Assembly: GCA_003326205.1 (NCBI GenBank)
Contig: LWTK01000044.1
Coordinates: 79,420 to 143,419 of the forward strand
Direction of reading: 5' to 3'
Source: Nostoc sp. ATCC 43529
GTDB lineage: Bacteria > Cyanobacteriota > Cyanobacteriia > Cyanobacteriales > Nostocaceae
Length of the DNA: 64,000 nt
Within the stretch, counting starts at the first letter, position 1. Each line of letters starts with the position of its first letter. This document shows, piece by piece, positions 52,021 to 61,229 of the stretch. The position numbers were made by a program, and so were the translations under genes. The notes beneath the pieces are model-generated. The model worked only from the letters and a program-made list of their open reading frames with translations. It was not told the origin of the DNA and made no database searches.

Positions 52021-54003
52021 ATGAAGCAAAAACTACATTCAAAATCTTCAGGTTGTTGCAGTTGCGAACAGGAACACCGCGAGAATCATAACCATCATCA
52101 TGATGAGAATCATAACCATGACCACAGTCATAACCACGGTGAAGAATTCAACCTTAAAAATGAGTTATTTCCTTTAGTAGTGATTTTAAGTTTGTACGCG
52201 CCTGGGGTAATTTTTGAAGAACAGTTGCATAATACACTCTACTCAATAGGTGAATATTTGGTTTTCATTCCAGCCTATTTATTAAGTGGATGGAGTGTTT
52301 TAAAAACTGCGGGGCGCAATATACTTAGAGGTAGAATATTTGATGAAACATTTTTAATGACAGTAGCGACATTAGGAGCGATCGCAATTCATAAATTACC
52401 CGAAGCTGTGGGAGTTATGCTATTTTATAAAATTGGCGAATTGTTCCAAGATATTGCTGTCAGTCGTTCTCGTAATTCCATCAAAGCTTTATTAGAAATA
52501 CGCCCAGACTATGCAAATCTTCAAACAGAAAATGGGCTAAAAAAAGTATCGCCAGACACAGTAAAAATTGGAGATATTATCGTCGTCAAACCGGGAGAAA
52601 AGATTCCCTTAGATGGGGAGATTATTGAAGGTAATTCTCAAGTTGATACATCTGCGTTAACTGGCGAATCTGTGCCGCAAACTGTGAAGCTGGGAGAAAC
52701 AGTTTTAGCTGGGACAATCAATAAAATCGGTGTTCTCAGCATTAAAGTCACAAAACTTTTTGATGAATCTTCCATTGCTAAGATTTTAGACTTGGTGCAG
52801 AATGCCAAAAGTAAAAAAGCTGAAACAGAGAAATTTATTACTAAATTTGCTCGATATTACACGCCCATAGTAGTTTTTACATCTCTAGCAGTTGCTTTGT
52901 TACCTCCTTTATTTATTCCTGGCGCAACTTCTTCAGAATGGATTTATCGCGCCCTGATTTTATTAGTTATTTCCTGTCCATGTGGACTAGTTATCAGTAT
53001 TCCATTAGGTTACTTTGGAGGTGTTGGAGGGGCAGCTAAACGTGGTATTTTGGTGAAAGGTTCTACTTTTTTGGATAGTCTGAATGCAGTCAAAACAGTT
53101 GTTTTTGATAAAACTGGAACTTTAACAAAAGGAGTATTTAAAGTTGCAGAAATAGTATCAAAAAATAACTTTAATCAGCAAGAATTACTAGAATTAGCTG
53201 CCAAGGTTGAATCCCATTCTAATCATCCCATCGCCCAATCTATCCGCAATGCTTACGGAAACAATATTGATGCATCTGATGTGAGCAATTATGAAGAGAT
53301 AGCAGGTTATGGAATTAGAGCAAAAGTTGAAAATAAGGTAGTAATAGCAGGAAGCGATCGCCTATTGCATAAAGAACACATTGCCCACGATAATTGCTTA
53401 GTAGAAGGAACAGTTATTCATATAGCAGTAGATAATATTTACGCTGGATATATAGTCATTGACGATGAAGTCAAAGAAGATGCCAGACAAGCAATTCAAA
53501 CACTCAAAAAAATGGGTGTAGAGAAAACAGTAATGTTAACAGGAGATAATCAAGCGATCGCTTCTCGAATTGCTCAACAAATTGGCATAGATATCTACGA
53601 AGCAGAGTTATTACCAGAAGAAAAAGTCAATGCCATTGAAAAATTAATCAGCACCACCGACAAACATGGTAAAGTAGCCTTCATTGGCGATGGAATTAAT
53701 GATGCGCCAGTGATTGCCAGAGCAGATGTTGGCATGGCAATGGGCGGCTTAGGTTCAGATGCAGCCATAGAAACTGCCGATATTGTGATTATGACAGATG
53801 CACCGTCAAAAGTTGCAGAAGCAATACAAATTGCCAGAAAAACTCGGAAAATAGTTTGGCAAAATATTGGGTTTGCTTTAGCAATTAAAGGTGTATTTAT
53901 TGGATTGGGTATTTTAGGGATAGCAACAATGTGGGAAGCTGTCTTTGCAGATGTTGGAGTAGCAATGCTAGCAATTTTCAACGCAACTAGAGTGATGAAG
54001 TGA
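52021..54003 (+). CDS. Zn2+/Cd2+/Co2+-type P1B-ATPase with His-rich N-terminus
   Basis: The protein has 660 residues and exports divalent metal from the cytoplasm. The N-terminus starts KLHSKSSGCCSCEQEH and contains a His-rich stretch (HNHHHDENHNHDHSHNH) that replaces the usual HMA metal-binding domain. Membrane helices follow. Key motifs are TGES in the actuator domain, CPC at 319-321 in the transport helix, phosphorylated Asp363 in DKTGT, SHSNHPIA (HP motif), TGDN and GDGINDAPV, with a C-terminal helix carrying GVAMLAIFNATRVMK. The CPC and HP motifs and His-rich tail indicate zinc or cadmium. A dedicated regulator is not adjacent. Confidence 0.93.
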   Translation: MKQKLHSKSSGCCSCEQEHRENHNHHHDENHNHDHSHNHGEEFNLKNELFPLVVILSLYAPGVIFEEQLHNTLYSIGEYLVFIPAYLLSGWSVLKTAGRNILRGRIFDETFLMTVATLGAIAIHKLPEAVGVMLFYKIGELFQDIAVSRSRNSIKALLEIRPDYANLQTENGLKKVSPDTVKIGDIIVVKPGEKIPLDGEIIEGNSQVDTSALTGESVPQTVKLGETVLAGTINKIGVLSIKVTKLFDESSIAKILDLVQNAKSKKAETEKFITKFARYYTPIVVFTSLAVALLPPLFIPGATSSEWIYRALILLVISCPCGLVISIPLGYFGGVGGAAKRGILVKGSTFLDSLNAVKTVVFDKTGTLTKGVFKVAEIVSKNNFNQQELLELAAKVESHSNHPIAQSIRNAYGNNIDASDVSNYEEIAGYGIRAKVENKVVIAGSDRLLHKEHIAHDNCLVEGTVIHIAVDNIYAGYIVIDDEVKEDARQAIQTLKKMGVEKTVMLTGDNQAIASRIAQQIGIDIYEAELLPEEKVNAIEKLISTTDKHGKVAFIGDGINDAPVIARADVGMAMGGLGSDAAIETADIVIMTDAPSKVAEAIQIARKTRKIVWQNIGFALAIKGVFIGLGILGIATMWEAVFADVGVAMLAIFNATRVMK

Positions 54004-54229
54004 AGAACTCAGAATTATGAATTATGAATTATGAATTCTGGAAGAGATTAAAACGCCCATTGATTGTTCCTGTTTGATTTTCCCGTCAGGTAGAACATTA
54101 CAAAGAAAGGCAGAAGTTCGTTCGCGCAGCGTGTCGAAGACAGGGCAGAAGGCTCTTATGTTAGGAGTAACAATTAAAACTTTAGTTCTGGGTCTAGAGC
54201 CACGTTTAGACAAATAATTATACCGAGAC

Positions 54230-54330
54230 TGCTTGCAGCAAGGTATAAAGCGTAAAGTCGGAGCGCCGGCTTCCGGCGATGCCTTCTCTACGAGACGCTG
54301 CGCGAACGGCAACGCGAAGCGCGAACTGAA
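54230..54330. repeat. Palindromic GC-rich repeat cluster
   Basis: GGAGCGCCGGCTTCCGGCGA forms a hairpin, followed by CTCTACGAGACGCTGCGCGA and ACGCGAAGCGCGAACTG, repeat types that also occur near 37640-37665 and, as an inverted variant, at 54120-54145. No gene is present; apparent ORFs here are repeat-derived. Confidence 0.7.
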
Positions 54331-54399
54331 CTTTGAACTGAACTTTGTAAGAGAACGTCCTTGTTACAATCCCACTCTTTTAAGGGTGGGTAGCATAGC

Positions 54400-54536
54400 T
54401 GCCTTCTGCCTCCTGCCTTCTGCCTCCTGCCTCCTGCCTTCTGCCTCCTGCCTCCTGCCTTCTGCCTCCTGCCTTCTGCCTCCTGCCTTCTGCCTCCTGC
54501 CTCCTGCCTTCTGCCTCCTGCCTTCTGCCTTCTGAA
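54400..54536. repeat. Heptamer tandem repeat (CTGCCTC/CTGCCTT)
   Basis: Nineteen or so contiguous heptamers CTGCCTC, CTGCCTT and variants run from about 54400 to 54536. Both strands give open but meaningless frames. It is an STRR tract. Confidence 0.92.
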
Positions 54537-54539
54537 AAA

Positions 54540-54885
54540 AACTCATCCTTGTATAAGCCCAGGATAACCCGTTCTAGAAAAAATTAAGTCGAGCTTATAC
54601 ATGGACATGTTTTTCTCGAAATTTGTGTTTTTGTATAAATAAAACTTAAGTCGTTCTAGAACGGCTTATTGTTAGTTTATACAAAGTCCTCGAATGATAA
54701 GTCAAAAAGAATTTTTTCTCGAACGACTTATTGTTAATTTATAGATTAAGACATTTTTGTCGAACTGACACCTTCTGAGGTGACAAATCAACATGTTTTT
54801 GTCAGTCGGGCATGTTTTTGAGCGAGTCAGGAACATGTTTTAGTACAAATCCTTAATAAAATCGGGAATCCGTAATTGCGAAACT
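54540..54885. repeat. Array of degenerate direct and inverted repeats (possible transposon end)
   Basis: A roughly 340-base AT-rich stretch contains recurring ~20-base motifs. One series is ACATGTTTTTCTCGAA, ACATTTTTGTCGAACTGACA, ACATGTTTTTGTCAGTCGGG and CATGTTTTTGAGCGAGTCAGG. A second series is CGGCTTATTGTTAGTTTATA and CGACTTATTGTTAATTTATA. A palindrome CGTTCTAGAACG also occurs. Multiple phased motifs of this kind are seen at ends of Tn7/Tn5053-like transposons, but no transposase is found here. Status uncertain. Confidence 0.45.
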
Positions 54886-54953
54886 GTAAAAGTTAAAACT
54901 GAAAAGTAATAATTAAAGAAACCATCCTCAGTCGCATTCCGTCAAGGTATACC

Positions 54954-55634
54954 GTGAACTCATATATTAAAAGTATTGCTACAGCCGCGTTAGCGTTGCT
55001 GCTAATTTATTCTGCAAAAGAAGCAGTTGGATTAACCCAAAAAATTGATAGTTCAGTTACTATTGCTAAATCACAACCATTAACAGACACCTTAATTATT
55101 CCTGGGGAAAGAGTCGGGCCGATAACACGCACAACCACCAAACAAGATTTAGTTAAGTTATTTGGTACGTCTCGTGTGGTTGATAAAACTATTCCTGGTG
55201 CTGAAGGAATCGGTAGTTTTGCAGCTACTCAATTAAAGTTAGATCGAGGGCGTTCTCTTTTGGTAGTCTGGAGTGATAATACCCGTACCAAACCTTTAGA
55301 TGTGCGTAACTTGGGTTCAGCTTGGAAAACCCGTGAAGGTATCGGTGTCGGAACCCCATTGAGCGAGTTACGCAAGAAATTAGGTAACTTTAAACTCTAT
55401 GGATTAGGTTGGGATTACGGCGGTACAATTTTGTTAGATAGTAGCAAATTATCCCGCTATCAAGGCAAAATGATTTTACGAGTAGACGCTGCTCCTAATG
55501 CTTACGAAAAGTTTCCTAATGACTATCAAGCAGTGTCAGGAGATAGTACTTTTTCCTCCAGCAATTCTCATTGGAAACCTCTGGGAATTAAGATATCAGA
55601 AATTATCGTTCTATTGAATCCAAGTCAGGAATAA
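54954..55634 (+). CDS. Exported hypothetical protein
   Basis: The protein has 226 residues, starting at GTG 54954, with AAGG about eight bases upstream. An N-terminal hydrophobic segment SIATAALALLLIYSAKEAVG acts as a signal peptide or anchor. The mature part contains LIIPGERVGPITRTTTKQDL, LVKLFGTSRVVD, GIGVGTPLSELRKKLGNF and YGLGWDYGGTILLDS. These resemble a repeated beta-strand/loop unit (GERVGPITxxTTxxDLxxLFG and EGIGVGTPLSELRKKLG) found in cyanobacterial exported proteins of unknown function. No catalytic motif. It is likely periplasmic. The preceding region is repeat-rich and lacks an obvious promoter. Confidence 0.75.
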   Translation: MNSYIKSIATAALALLLIYSAKEAVGLTQKIDSSVTIAKSQPLTDTLIIPGERVGPITRTTTKQDLVKLFGTSRVVDKTIPGAEGIGSFAATQLKLDRGRSLLVVWSDNTRTKPLDVRNLGSAWKTREGIGVGTPLSELRKKLGNFKLYGLGWDYGGTILLDSSKLSRYQGKMILRVDAAPNAYEKFPNDYQAVSGDSTFSSSNSHWKPLGIKISEIIVLLNPSQE

Positions 55635-55693
55635 TTCCACATAGTTTTGTATTTCTTATTTACTGACCGAATAATAGACTTCTTGCATGAATC

Positions 55694-55842
55694 AAAAGCC
55701 CTCACCCTAAATCCCTCTCCCACGCTTGGGAGAGGGACTTTGAAATTTGCTCCCCTTCTCCCACAGGAGAAGGGGAATTTAATTTCTGGCTCCCCTCTCC
55801 CAAAGGGAGAGGGGCTGGGGGTGAGGGCAAAGCCTTGCCACA
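55694..55842. repeat. Hairpin repeat element (CCCTCTCCC/GGGAGAGGG)
   Basis: Three consecutive hairpins (about 55710-55735, 55750-55777 and 55790-55815) within outer arms AAAGCCCTCACCC / GGGTGAGGGCAAAG. This resembles the interior of the MITE-like elements at 25038 and 42735 but with different ends. No coding capacity. Confidence 0.8.
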
Positions 55843-56010
55843 AAGCGGGTTTCACTTAAGTTGACACCAATGACAGCTGTAAAGCCCCTACAATGATTTG
55901 ATTTTCTTTCGGTGTATTCCATTCAATTGAAAACCGCTAGAATTCGTAATAAAGTCCATCCCACAAGAAAAGTTGAGTGTTTTTATTGGCAAATCTTTAA
56001 TAACTATTTG
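55843..56010. other. Short spacer after the NHLM ABC transporter gene
   Basis: AT-rich, without recognised features. Transcription of the minus-strand export cassette should end here. Confidence 0.4.
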
Positions 56011-58896
56011 TTAAACATTACTCTCTAGCTGTCGGGCTACAAGTCTGGCAAATAAACCTTCTTGGGCAATCAACTCTGAAAAGTTACCAACCTGCACCAC
56101 ATGACCTGCGTCAATTACATAAATCCGGTCTGCATGACGAATTGTGCTGAGGCGATGGGCAATTACTACTCTAGTAGCATTTAACTTGGCTAAACTTTCA
56201 GTGACGATCGCCTGGGTGCGATTATCGAGAGCGCTGGTTGCTTCATCCATTAAAATAATTTTAGGCTTGGAAACTAGCGATCGCGCAATCAATAACCTTT
56301 GCCGTTGTCCACCTGATAAATTACTACCGCCCTCAGCGATAATAGTATGCATTCCCATTGGCATTTGCTTGATATCATCAGCCAAGCCTGCCATCTGGGC
56401 TGCTAACCAAGCTTCCTCTAAAGAAACCAAAGCCCCAGCGGTGATGTTCTGAAAAATCGAGCCTGTGCCGATTTTGCCATTTTGCAGCACCACCCCCAAT
56501 TGTCGCCGCACAGCTTGGAGTTCCATCTGTGCCAAGTCTTTGCCATCATAGTAGACATTGCCTGTTAATGGAGTTTCAAACCCCAACAACAAACGTAATA
56601 TCGTTGATTTTCCACTTCCAGAAGGGCCAACAATGGCGATAAATTCTCCTGGTTCGGCATGGATACTGACATCATTGAGAATTAAGCCTCCATTTTCCGA
56701 GTAGCGAAAGCTGACACGTTCTAAGGCAATTTGGCCGTTTAATTTACCGGGGTTAAGCTTAGTTGGGTCATATTCAGGCTGCGATCGCCATATCGGTTTC
56801 GCCCGTTCCCATATTGGTACAATACTCCAAATCTCAGATGCAGTATTGCTCAGGTCAATTACGCCTTTGATAAAAATCGTCGCAGCATAATTAAAAGCAA
56901 CAAAAGTACCAAGTGTTAGGCGTGTCTGCATCAACAGCATGGCAAACCCGAAAATCAATATAGAATTTACCAAAGGCAGTGCTTCATTAAAAATCGAAAC
57001 ACCATCTTTTATTTGTTGCCAACTCGCCTTTAGCCGGATCTGCTGGCTGTACTTTTTTGCCCAAGCGGCAAATGCGCGTTCTTCTGCCATAGCTACCCGC
57101 AGCTTGGCGACACCGTTGATTAGTTGGACGCTAAGTCCCTGAATCGCGCCATCAAGTTCTAGCTGTTTTTGTGATTTCTTCACCAATAAAAAGCTAGAAA
57201 CAACAGTAAATACAGCGGCAAAAATTGTTAAACCAACTTCTACAAGCCCTAATTGCCAGCTGTAAATAAACATCAAAACCAAGTTGAATAAGGCAAAAAT
57301 TCCACTCAACAAAGTTCTTTGGGTAGCACCACTAACTTTTTGATGAATTTCCCTCACCGCCATCACGCGGTTAACCAAGTCTCCAGAAGTGTACTGACGA
57401 AAAAATCCCGGACTTAATCTGAGCAACCTATCCCAAATGGCTGGTTGCAATGCGCTATTAGTGGCGCTTTCGATTCGGAGGGTAATAATACTTTGGGCAA
57501 TTTGAAAAGCGAACTGTGCAAAGGCGACTGCAAACAGTACTAAGCCAATTTGCCATAACAAAGCGCGATCGCCTTCGGGAATGGCATTATTGATTAAAAT
57601 AGCCGTTGCTTGTGGCGCAACCATTCCCAATATCGTGCCTAATATCCCGACTACAAAAATATTAACAACGTCTTTTTCATAACCCTTGATTCCAAACCGC
57701 AGCAGGTCGATGGCGTTGAGTGCCACTTGCGGTAATGGTCGGTACAAAATATATGCTGTGGCTGTCAGTGTTTTTGCTACTGACTCATTTACAGGTATGC
57801 GAGTCCGCGCCACCGGGTCAAAGATGACATAATCTCGATTTTCTCTAGGCAACAATGCCACCGGGTGCTTTTCCAACTCAGTATAAGCTAACATCGGCCC
57901 TTGGTCTTGACGCCACCAGCCGCTAGCCAAAGTTATACGCCGAATCCGAATTTGGGATGCGCGGGCGATGGCCGCCACAGGGTCTTGAATAGCACTAAAA
58001 TCTTCTGCGGGTGGACGAATCTCTATTCCCAATGCTCGCCCCACTGCTCCCAGTGCTACCAATAGAGGTGGGCCATCTTCAAAAAAAGCAACTTCTGGTT
58101 CTGGTTGCAATACTGTTGCCAAATCTGAAAGTGCGTTTTCTATTACTTGTTGATTAAATTGCTCTCGTTCCTGAAACTGACGAAATTGTGCTTCTGCTTC
58201 CTTATTTGCTAACAAATTGAAGTATTCAAAGAAATAAGTATGTAAGCATACTATACTTGTAAGTATTTCTTCGATATTTTTGATATCTGCGGTTAATAAG
58301 ATATGTCCGATAACTGGATTTTCTGCCTCTAACCACATACCATTAGTAACTGGAAACATTGGCGAGGTAGAGTTGAGCTTTGATTCCTCAACTCCCATCC
58401 AGCGAATACTTCCTTCGTGCAACTTCACCCACACCAGTGTTTGTTGCCATAATAAAGCCTCACCATTCGATAACGAAAAATCTGCTTCAAATGCCTCTAC
58501 GAGGTTTAATGGCATTGCTAAGACTGTTTGCTGGGTGGTTAGAGATTGTCCTAAATGATTCACCCAACCTTCCAAAAGTGCGATCGCTTGAGGATCTGCA
58601 ACTGCAACTTTCCTCATCAAGTCAACTGTTGATATCTGGGATAATTGAGTGGGTTCAATTGCTACCGCGACAAAACCCCATTGGCTTGGTGCTACTACTT
58701 CAGGTAACAACGCTGCACCAAACAATCCTTCACCTGCACTGACATGGAACAGATAGCGACGATGTTTCTCAACAGTGCTGTTTCGAACTCTCGCCGCAAA
58801 CACCGCCAATGTTCCAGACTGCACTACCCAGAGTGTTTTTGGGTCATTCAACAGTACTGGTTCGTTTGCTTCCAAAGAGTACAGCGGCTTGCTCAT
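56011..58896 (-). CDS. NHLM-type peptide export ABC transporter (permease/ATP-binding, no peptidase)
   Basis: The protein has 961 residues. The N-terminal ~400 residues are a regulatory/scaffold region without a C39 peptidase: a cupin/cyclic-nucleotide-like start (SGTLAVFAARVRNSTVEK) and a later conserved RITLASGWWRQDQGPMLAY segment. A six-helix ABC exporter core follows, then an ATPase with Walker A GPSGSGKST, signature LSGGQRQRLLIARSL and Walker B IILMDEATSALD. This plan matches the second ABC component of NHLM bacteriocin-type export systems. It is the last of three minus-strand genes, 113 bases after the C39-type partner. It is presumably in the plasma membrane, exporting modified or unmodified leader peptides. 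Confidence 0.88.
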   Translation of the reverse strand: MSKPLYSLEANEPVLLNDPKTLWVVQSGTLAVFAARVRNSTVEKHRRYLFHVSAGEGLFGAALLPEVVAPSQWGFVAVAIEPTQLSQISTVDLMRKVAVADPQAIALLEGWVNHLGQSLTTQQTVLAMPLNLVEAFEADFSLSNGEALLWQQTLVWVKLHEGSIRWMGVEESKLNSTSPMFPVTNGMWLEAENPVIGHILLTADIKNIEEILTSIVCLHTYFFEYFNLLANKEAEAQFRQFQEREQFNQQVIENALSDLATVLQPEPEVAFFEDGPPLLVALGAVGRALGIEIRPPAEDFSAIQDPVAAIARASQIRIRRITLASGWWRQDQGPMLAYTELEKHPVALLPRENRDYVIFDPVARTRIPVNESVAKTLTATAYILYRPLPQVALNAIDLLRFGIKGYEKDVVNIFVVGILGTILGMVAPQATAILINNAIPEGDRALLWQIGLVLFAVAFAQFAFQIAQSIITLRIESATNSALQPAIWDRLLRLSPGFFRQYTSGDLVNRVMAVREIHQKVSGATQRTLLSGIFALFNLVLMFIYSWQLGLVEVGLTIFAAVFTVVSSFLLVKKSQKQLELDGAIQGLSVQLINGVAKLRVAMAEERAFAAWAKKYSQQIRLKASWQQIKDGVSIFNEALPLVNSILIFGFAMLLMQTRLTLGTFVAFNYAATIFIKGVIDLSNTASEIWSIVPIWERAKPIWRSQPEYDPTKLNPGKLNGQIALERVSFRYSENGGLILNDVSIHAEPGEFIAIVGPSGSGKSTILRLLLGFETPLTGNVYYDGKDLAQMELQAVRRQLGVVLQNGKIGTGSIFQNITAGALVSLEEAWLAAQMAGLADDIKQMPMGMHTIIAEGGSNLSGGQRQRLLIARSLVSKPKIILMDEATSALDNRTQAIVTESLAKLNATRVVIAHRLSTIRHADRIYVIDAGHVVQVGNFSELIAQEGLFARLVARQLESNV

Positions 58897-59009
58897 AGCT
58901 TATACCGTTTCACTTTAAGATTGATACATTTAGGCAAGCAGGGGAGGCAGAGGAGGCAGGGGGAGCAAGAAGAATGATTTGTATCAATAATTTCGTGAAA
59001 TAATATTAA

Positions 59010-61229
59010 CTATGCTTCTGCTGAGTGAAGTAAGCGAACATAAGTGCCGCCTTCCTGCCATAATTGCTCATGGCTGCCACGCTGCACGATTTTACCTTGC
59101 TCCAACACAATAATTTCATGGCAATCACGAATTGTGCTGAGGCGGTGAGCTACTACAATACACGAACAGCCACGCCGTCGCAAGTTGCGGTTAATAGTCA
59201 ACTCGGTTTCCGCATCCAAGGCGCTGGTTGCTTCATCCAGTACTAACACTCTCGGATTTTTCACCAAAGCGCGGGCGATTTCTAAACGCTGGCGTTGCCC
59301 ACCGCTAATATTCATACCGCCCTCAATTAACTCAAAGTCATATTTTCCAGGCAATGACGCGATCGCATCATGAATAGCTGCATCCTGGCAAGCCTGCACC
59401 AAATCAGCTTCTGACACAGTAGAATCCCAAAGCGTGATGTTTTCCCGCACCGTCCCAGCAAATAAAAAGATATCCTGTTCGACCATCGCCAACGAATTTG
59501 CCAACACAGAACGCTGAATTTGCGATCGCCCTACACCATCAAAACAGATTTCCCCTCCCCAAGGCTGATAAAGCCCGCAAATTAATTTCGCAATCGTCGA
59601 TTTACCAGAACCACTCCCCCCCACCAGCGCTATCCGTTCCCCAGGCTTGACAACGAAACTCAAATTCTCAATTAAAGGAGATTCTACCCGACTGTACCCA
59701 AAAGTGAGATTTCGTAACTCAACGTGTCCGTGTAATTGCCAGGGAGATGAGGAATTAATTTTCCCAGTCCCCAGTCCCCAATCCCCAGTCCCCAATCCCC
59801 GATTCTCCTCCACTTCCAAATCAACGGGATTTTGCAACACGTCATCAAGGCGGTTTAAGTCGGCTTCTAAATCTTGGAGTGTACTACCGAAATTGACGAG
59901 GCTATTAACTGGCTCTAAGAAGCTGATTGTTAAACTTTGGTAGGCAACGAGCATCCCAATACTGAGATTGCCATTCATTACCCGTAACCCACCAACCAGC
60001 AGAATAGAAGCCGTGGTTAGGGCTGTCAAAATTGTCGGTAATGTGGTGAGAATTTGAGTTTGTAAGTTTAATTCTTGTTGGGCGTTAATTGCTTTAGCAT
60101 AATAACCAGCAAATCGAGCAAATAAATCTGATTCCAGCCCAGAAGCTTTGATGGTTTCTATGCTTTGGATGCCACTAACCGTTACACCACCGACTTTGCC
60201 ATATTCCTGAGCTAGGCGCATATTGGCATCGACACGAGTTTGCGATAAAAATAGCAGGGCAAAGATATTGATGGCAGCAAAACCCAGAGCGATCGCACTC
60301 AACAATCGGTCATACTGAATCATAATCAGCAAATAAAAGACCATCATCACCGCATCAATGATTGTCGTTGCCAAAGGCCCTGAGAGTCTTTGTGCCACGC
60401 GGTCATTAACTTGCATCCGGCTACTGATTTCTCCAGCAAAGCGCTGGTCATAAAACCCAATGGGCAATCGTAAAATATGCCAGAGAAACTGCCCAGAAGT
60501 GCTGACTGACAGCTTAACCATCAATCGCCGCAGGTAAGTCAGCCGCAATCTGGCAAGCAACGCCCGCAATATAGTAGTTATACCCATGCCTAACAGTAAA
60601 GGTCGTAACCAATCCTGTCGCTCTTGGACTAAAATCTCATCGATAAACACCTGGGAAAATGCTGGCACTGCTAACCGAGGCAATGTTAGCAGTAATCCTG
60701 CCAGCAAGCAAAAAATAATAGTTCCCCATGAGTTTTGTAAGCGGCTACTTAAAGCTGAGACAATGTGATTTTTTTTCCCACCCTTTTGAAAGTCCGCCCC
60801 AGGTTCCATTACCAGGACAACACCAGTGTATGAGCGATCGAATTCTTCCCAACTAACCGTTCTCCGACCACTAGCAGGATCGTTGAGGTAGACGCGTTTT
60901 TTGCTATATCCTTCTACCACAAGAAAATGATTAAAATTCCAAAACGCAATGTAAGGCAGACGGGTAGTTGTCACTTGTTCTAAAGACAGTTTTAAACCTT
61001 TAGCATTGAGTCCATAGTTTTTCGCAGCTTTGAGGATATTAAAAGCTTTGCTCCCATCCCGTGAAACACCACATTCTTCACGCAGTTTAGCTAGCGGCAC
61101 AATCCGACCATAATAGCTAAGAATTATTCCTAAAGCAGCCGCACCACATTCCACCGCTTCCATTTGCAAAAGTGTAGAAGTGCGGACACGGTTAGGAAAT
61201 TTGGGTATGGGGCATTGGGCATTGGGCAT
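59010..61229 (-). CDS. NHLM-type peptidase/ABC exporter (C39 peptidase-permease-ATPase) with repeat insertion
   Basis: The protein has 739 residues. The C39 leader peptidase (residues about 15-150) has Cys in MEAVECGAAALG, His in FWNFNHFLVVEG and Asp in LNDPASG. Six membrane helices and an ATPase follow (Walker A GGSGSGKST, signature NISGGQRQRLEIARAL, Walker B VLVLDEATSALD). It should cleave leader peptides after a double-Gly and translocate the core. The ATG at 61229 lies in a GGGCATT repeat tract, so the first residues (MPNAQCPIPKFP) are repeat-encoded. A second repeat segment (GLGTGDWGLGTG, 59761-59804) interrupts the linker between the membrane and ATPase domains. Confidence 0.9.
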   Translation of the reverse strand: MPNAQCPIPKFPNRVRTSTLLQMEAVECGAAALGIILSYYGRIVPLAKLREECGVSRDGSKAFNILKAAKNYGLNAKGLKLSLEQVTTTRLPYIAFWNFNHFLVVEGYSKKRVYLNDPASGRRTVSWEEFDRSYTGVVLVMEPGADFQKGGKKNHIVSALSSRLQNSWGTIIFCLLAGLLLTLPRLAVPAFSQVFIDEILVQERQDWLRPLLLGMGITTILRALLARLRLTYLRRLMVKLSVSTSGQFLWHILRLPIGFYDQRFAGEISSRMQVNDRVAQRLSGPLATTIIDAVMMVFYLLIMIQYDRLLSAIALGFAAINIFALLFLSQTRVDANMRLAQEYGKVGGVTVSGIQSIETIKASGLESDLFARFAGYYAKAINAQQELNLQTQILTTLPTILTALTTASILLVGGLRVMNGNLSIGMLVAYQSLTISFLEPVNSLVNFGSTLQDLEADLNRLDDVLQNPVDLEVEENRGLGTGDWGLGTGKINSSSPWQLHGHVELRNLTFGYSRVESPLIENLSFVVKPGERIALVGGSGSGKSTIAKLICGLYQPWGGEICFDGVGRSQIQRSVLANSLAMVEQDIFLFAGTVRENITLWDSTVSEADLVQACQDAAIHDAIASLPGKYDFELIEGGMNISGGQRQRLEIARALVKNPRVLVLDEATSALDAETELTINRNLRRRGCSCIVVAHRLSTIRDCHEIIVLEQGKIVQRGSHEQLWQEGGTYVRLLHSAEA

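Noticed and set aside
54364..54546. Open frames on both strands through the CTGCCTC tract
   Set aside because: Products are pure repeat (for example GRRQKAGGRRQ units); no start signal or family match.
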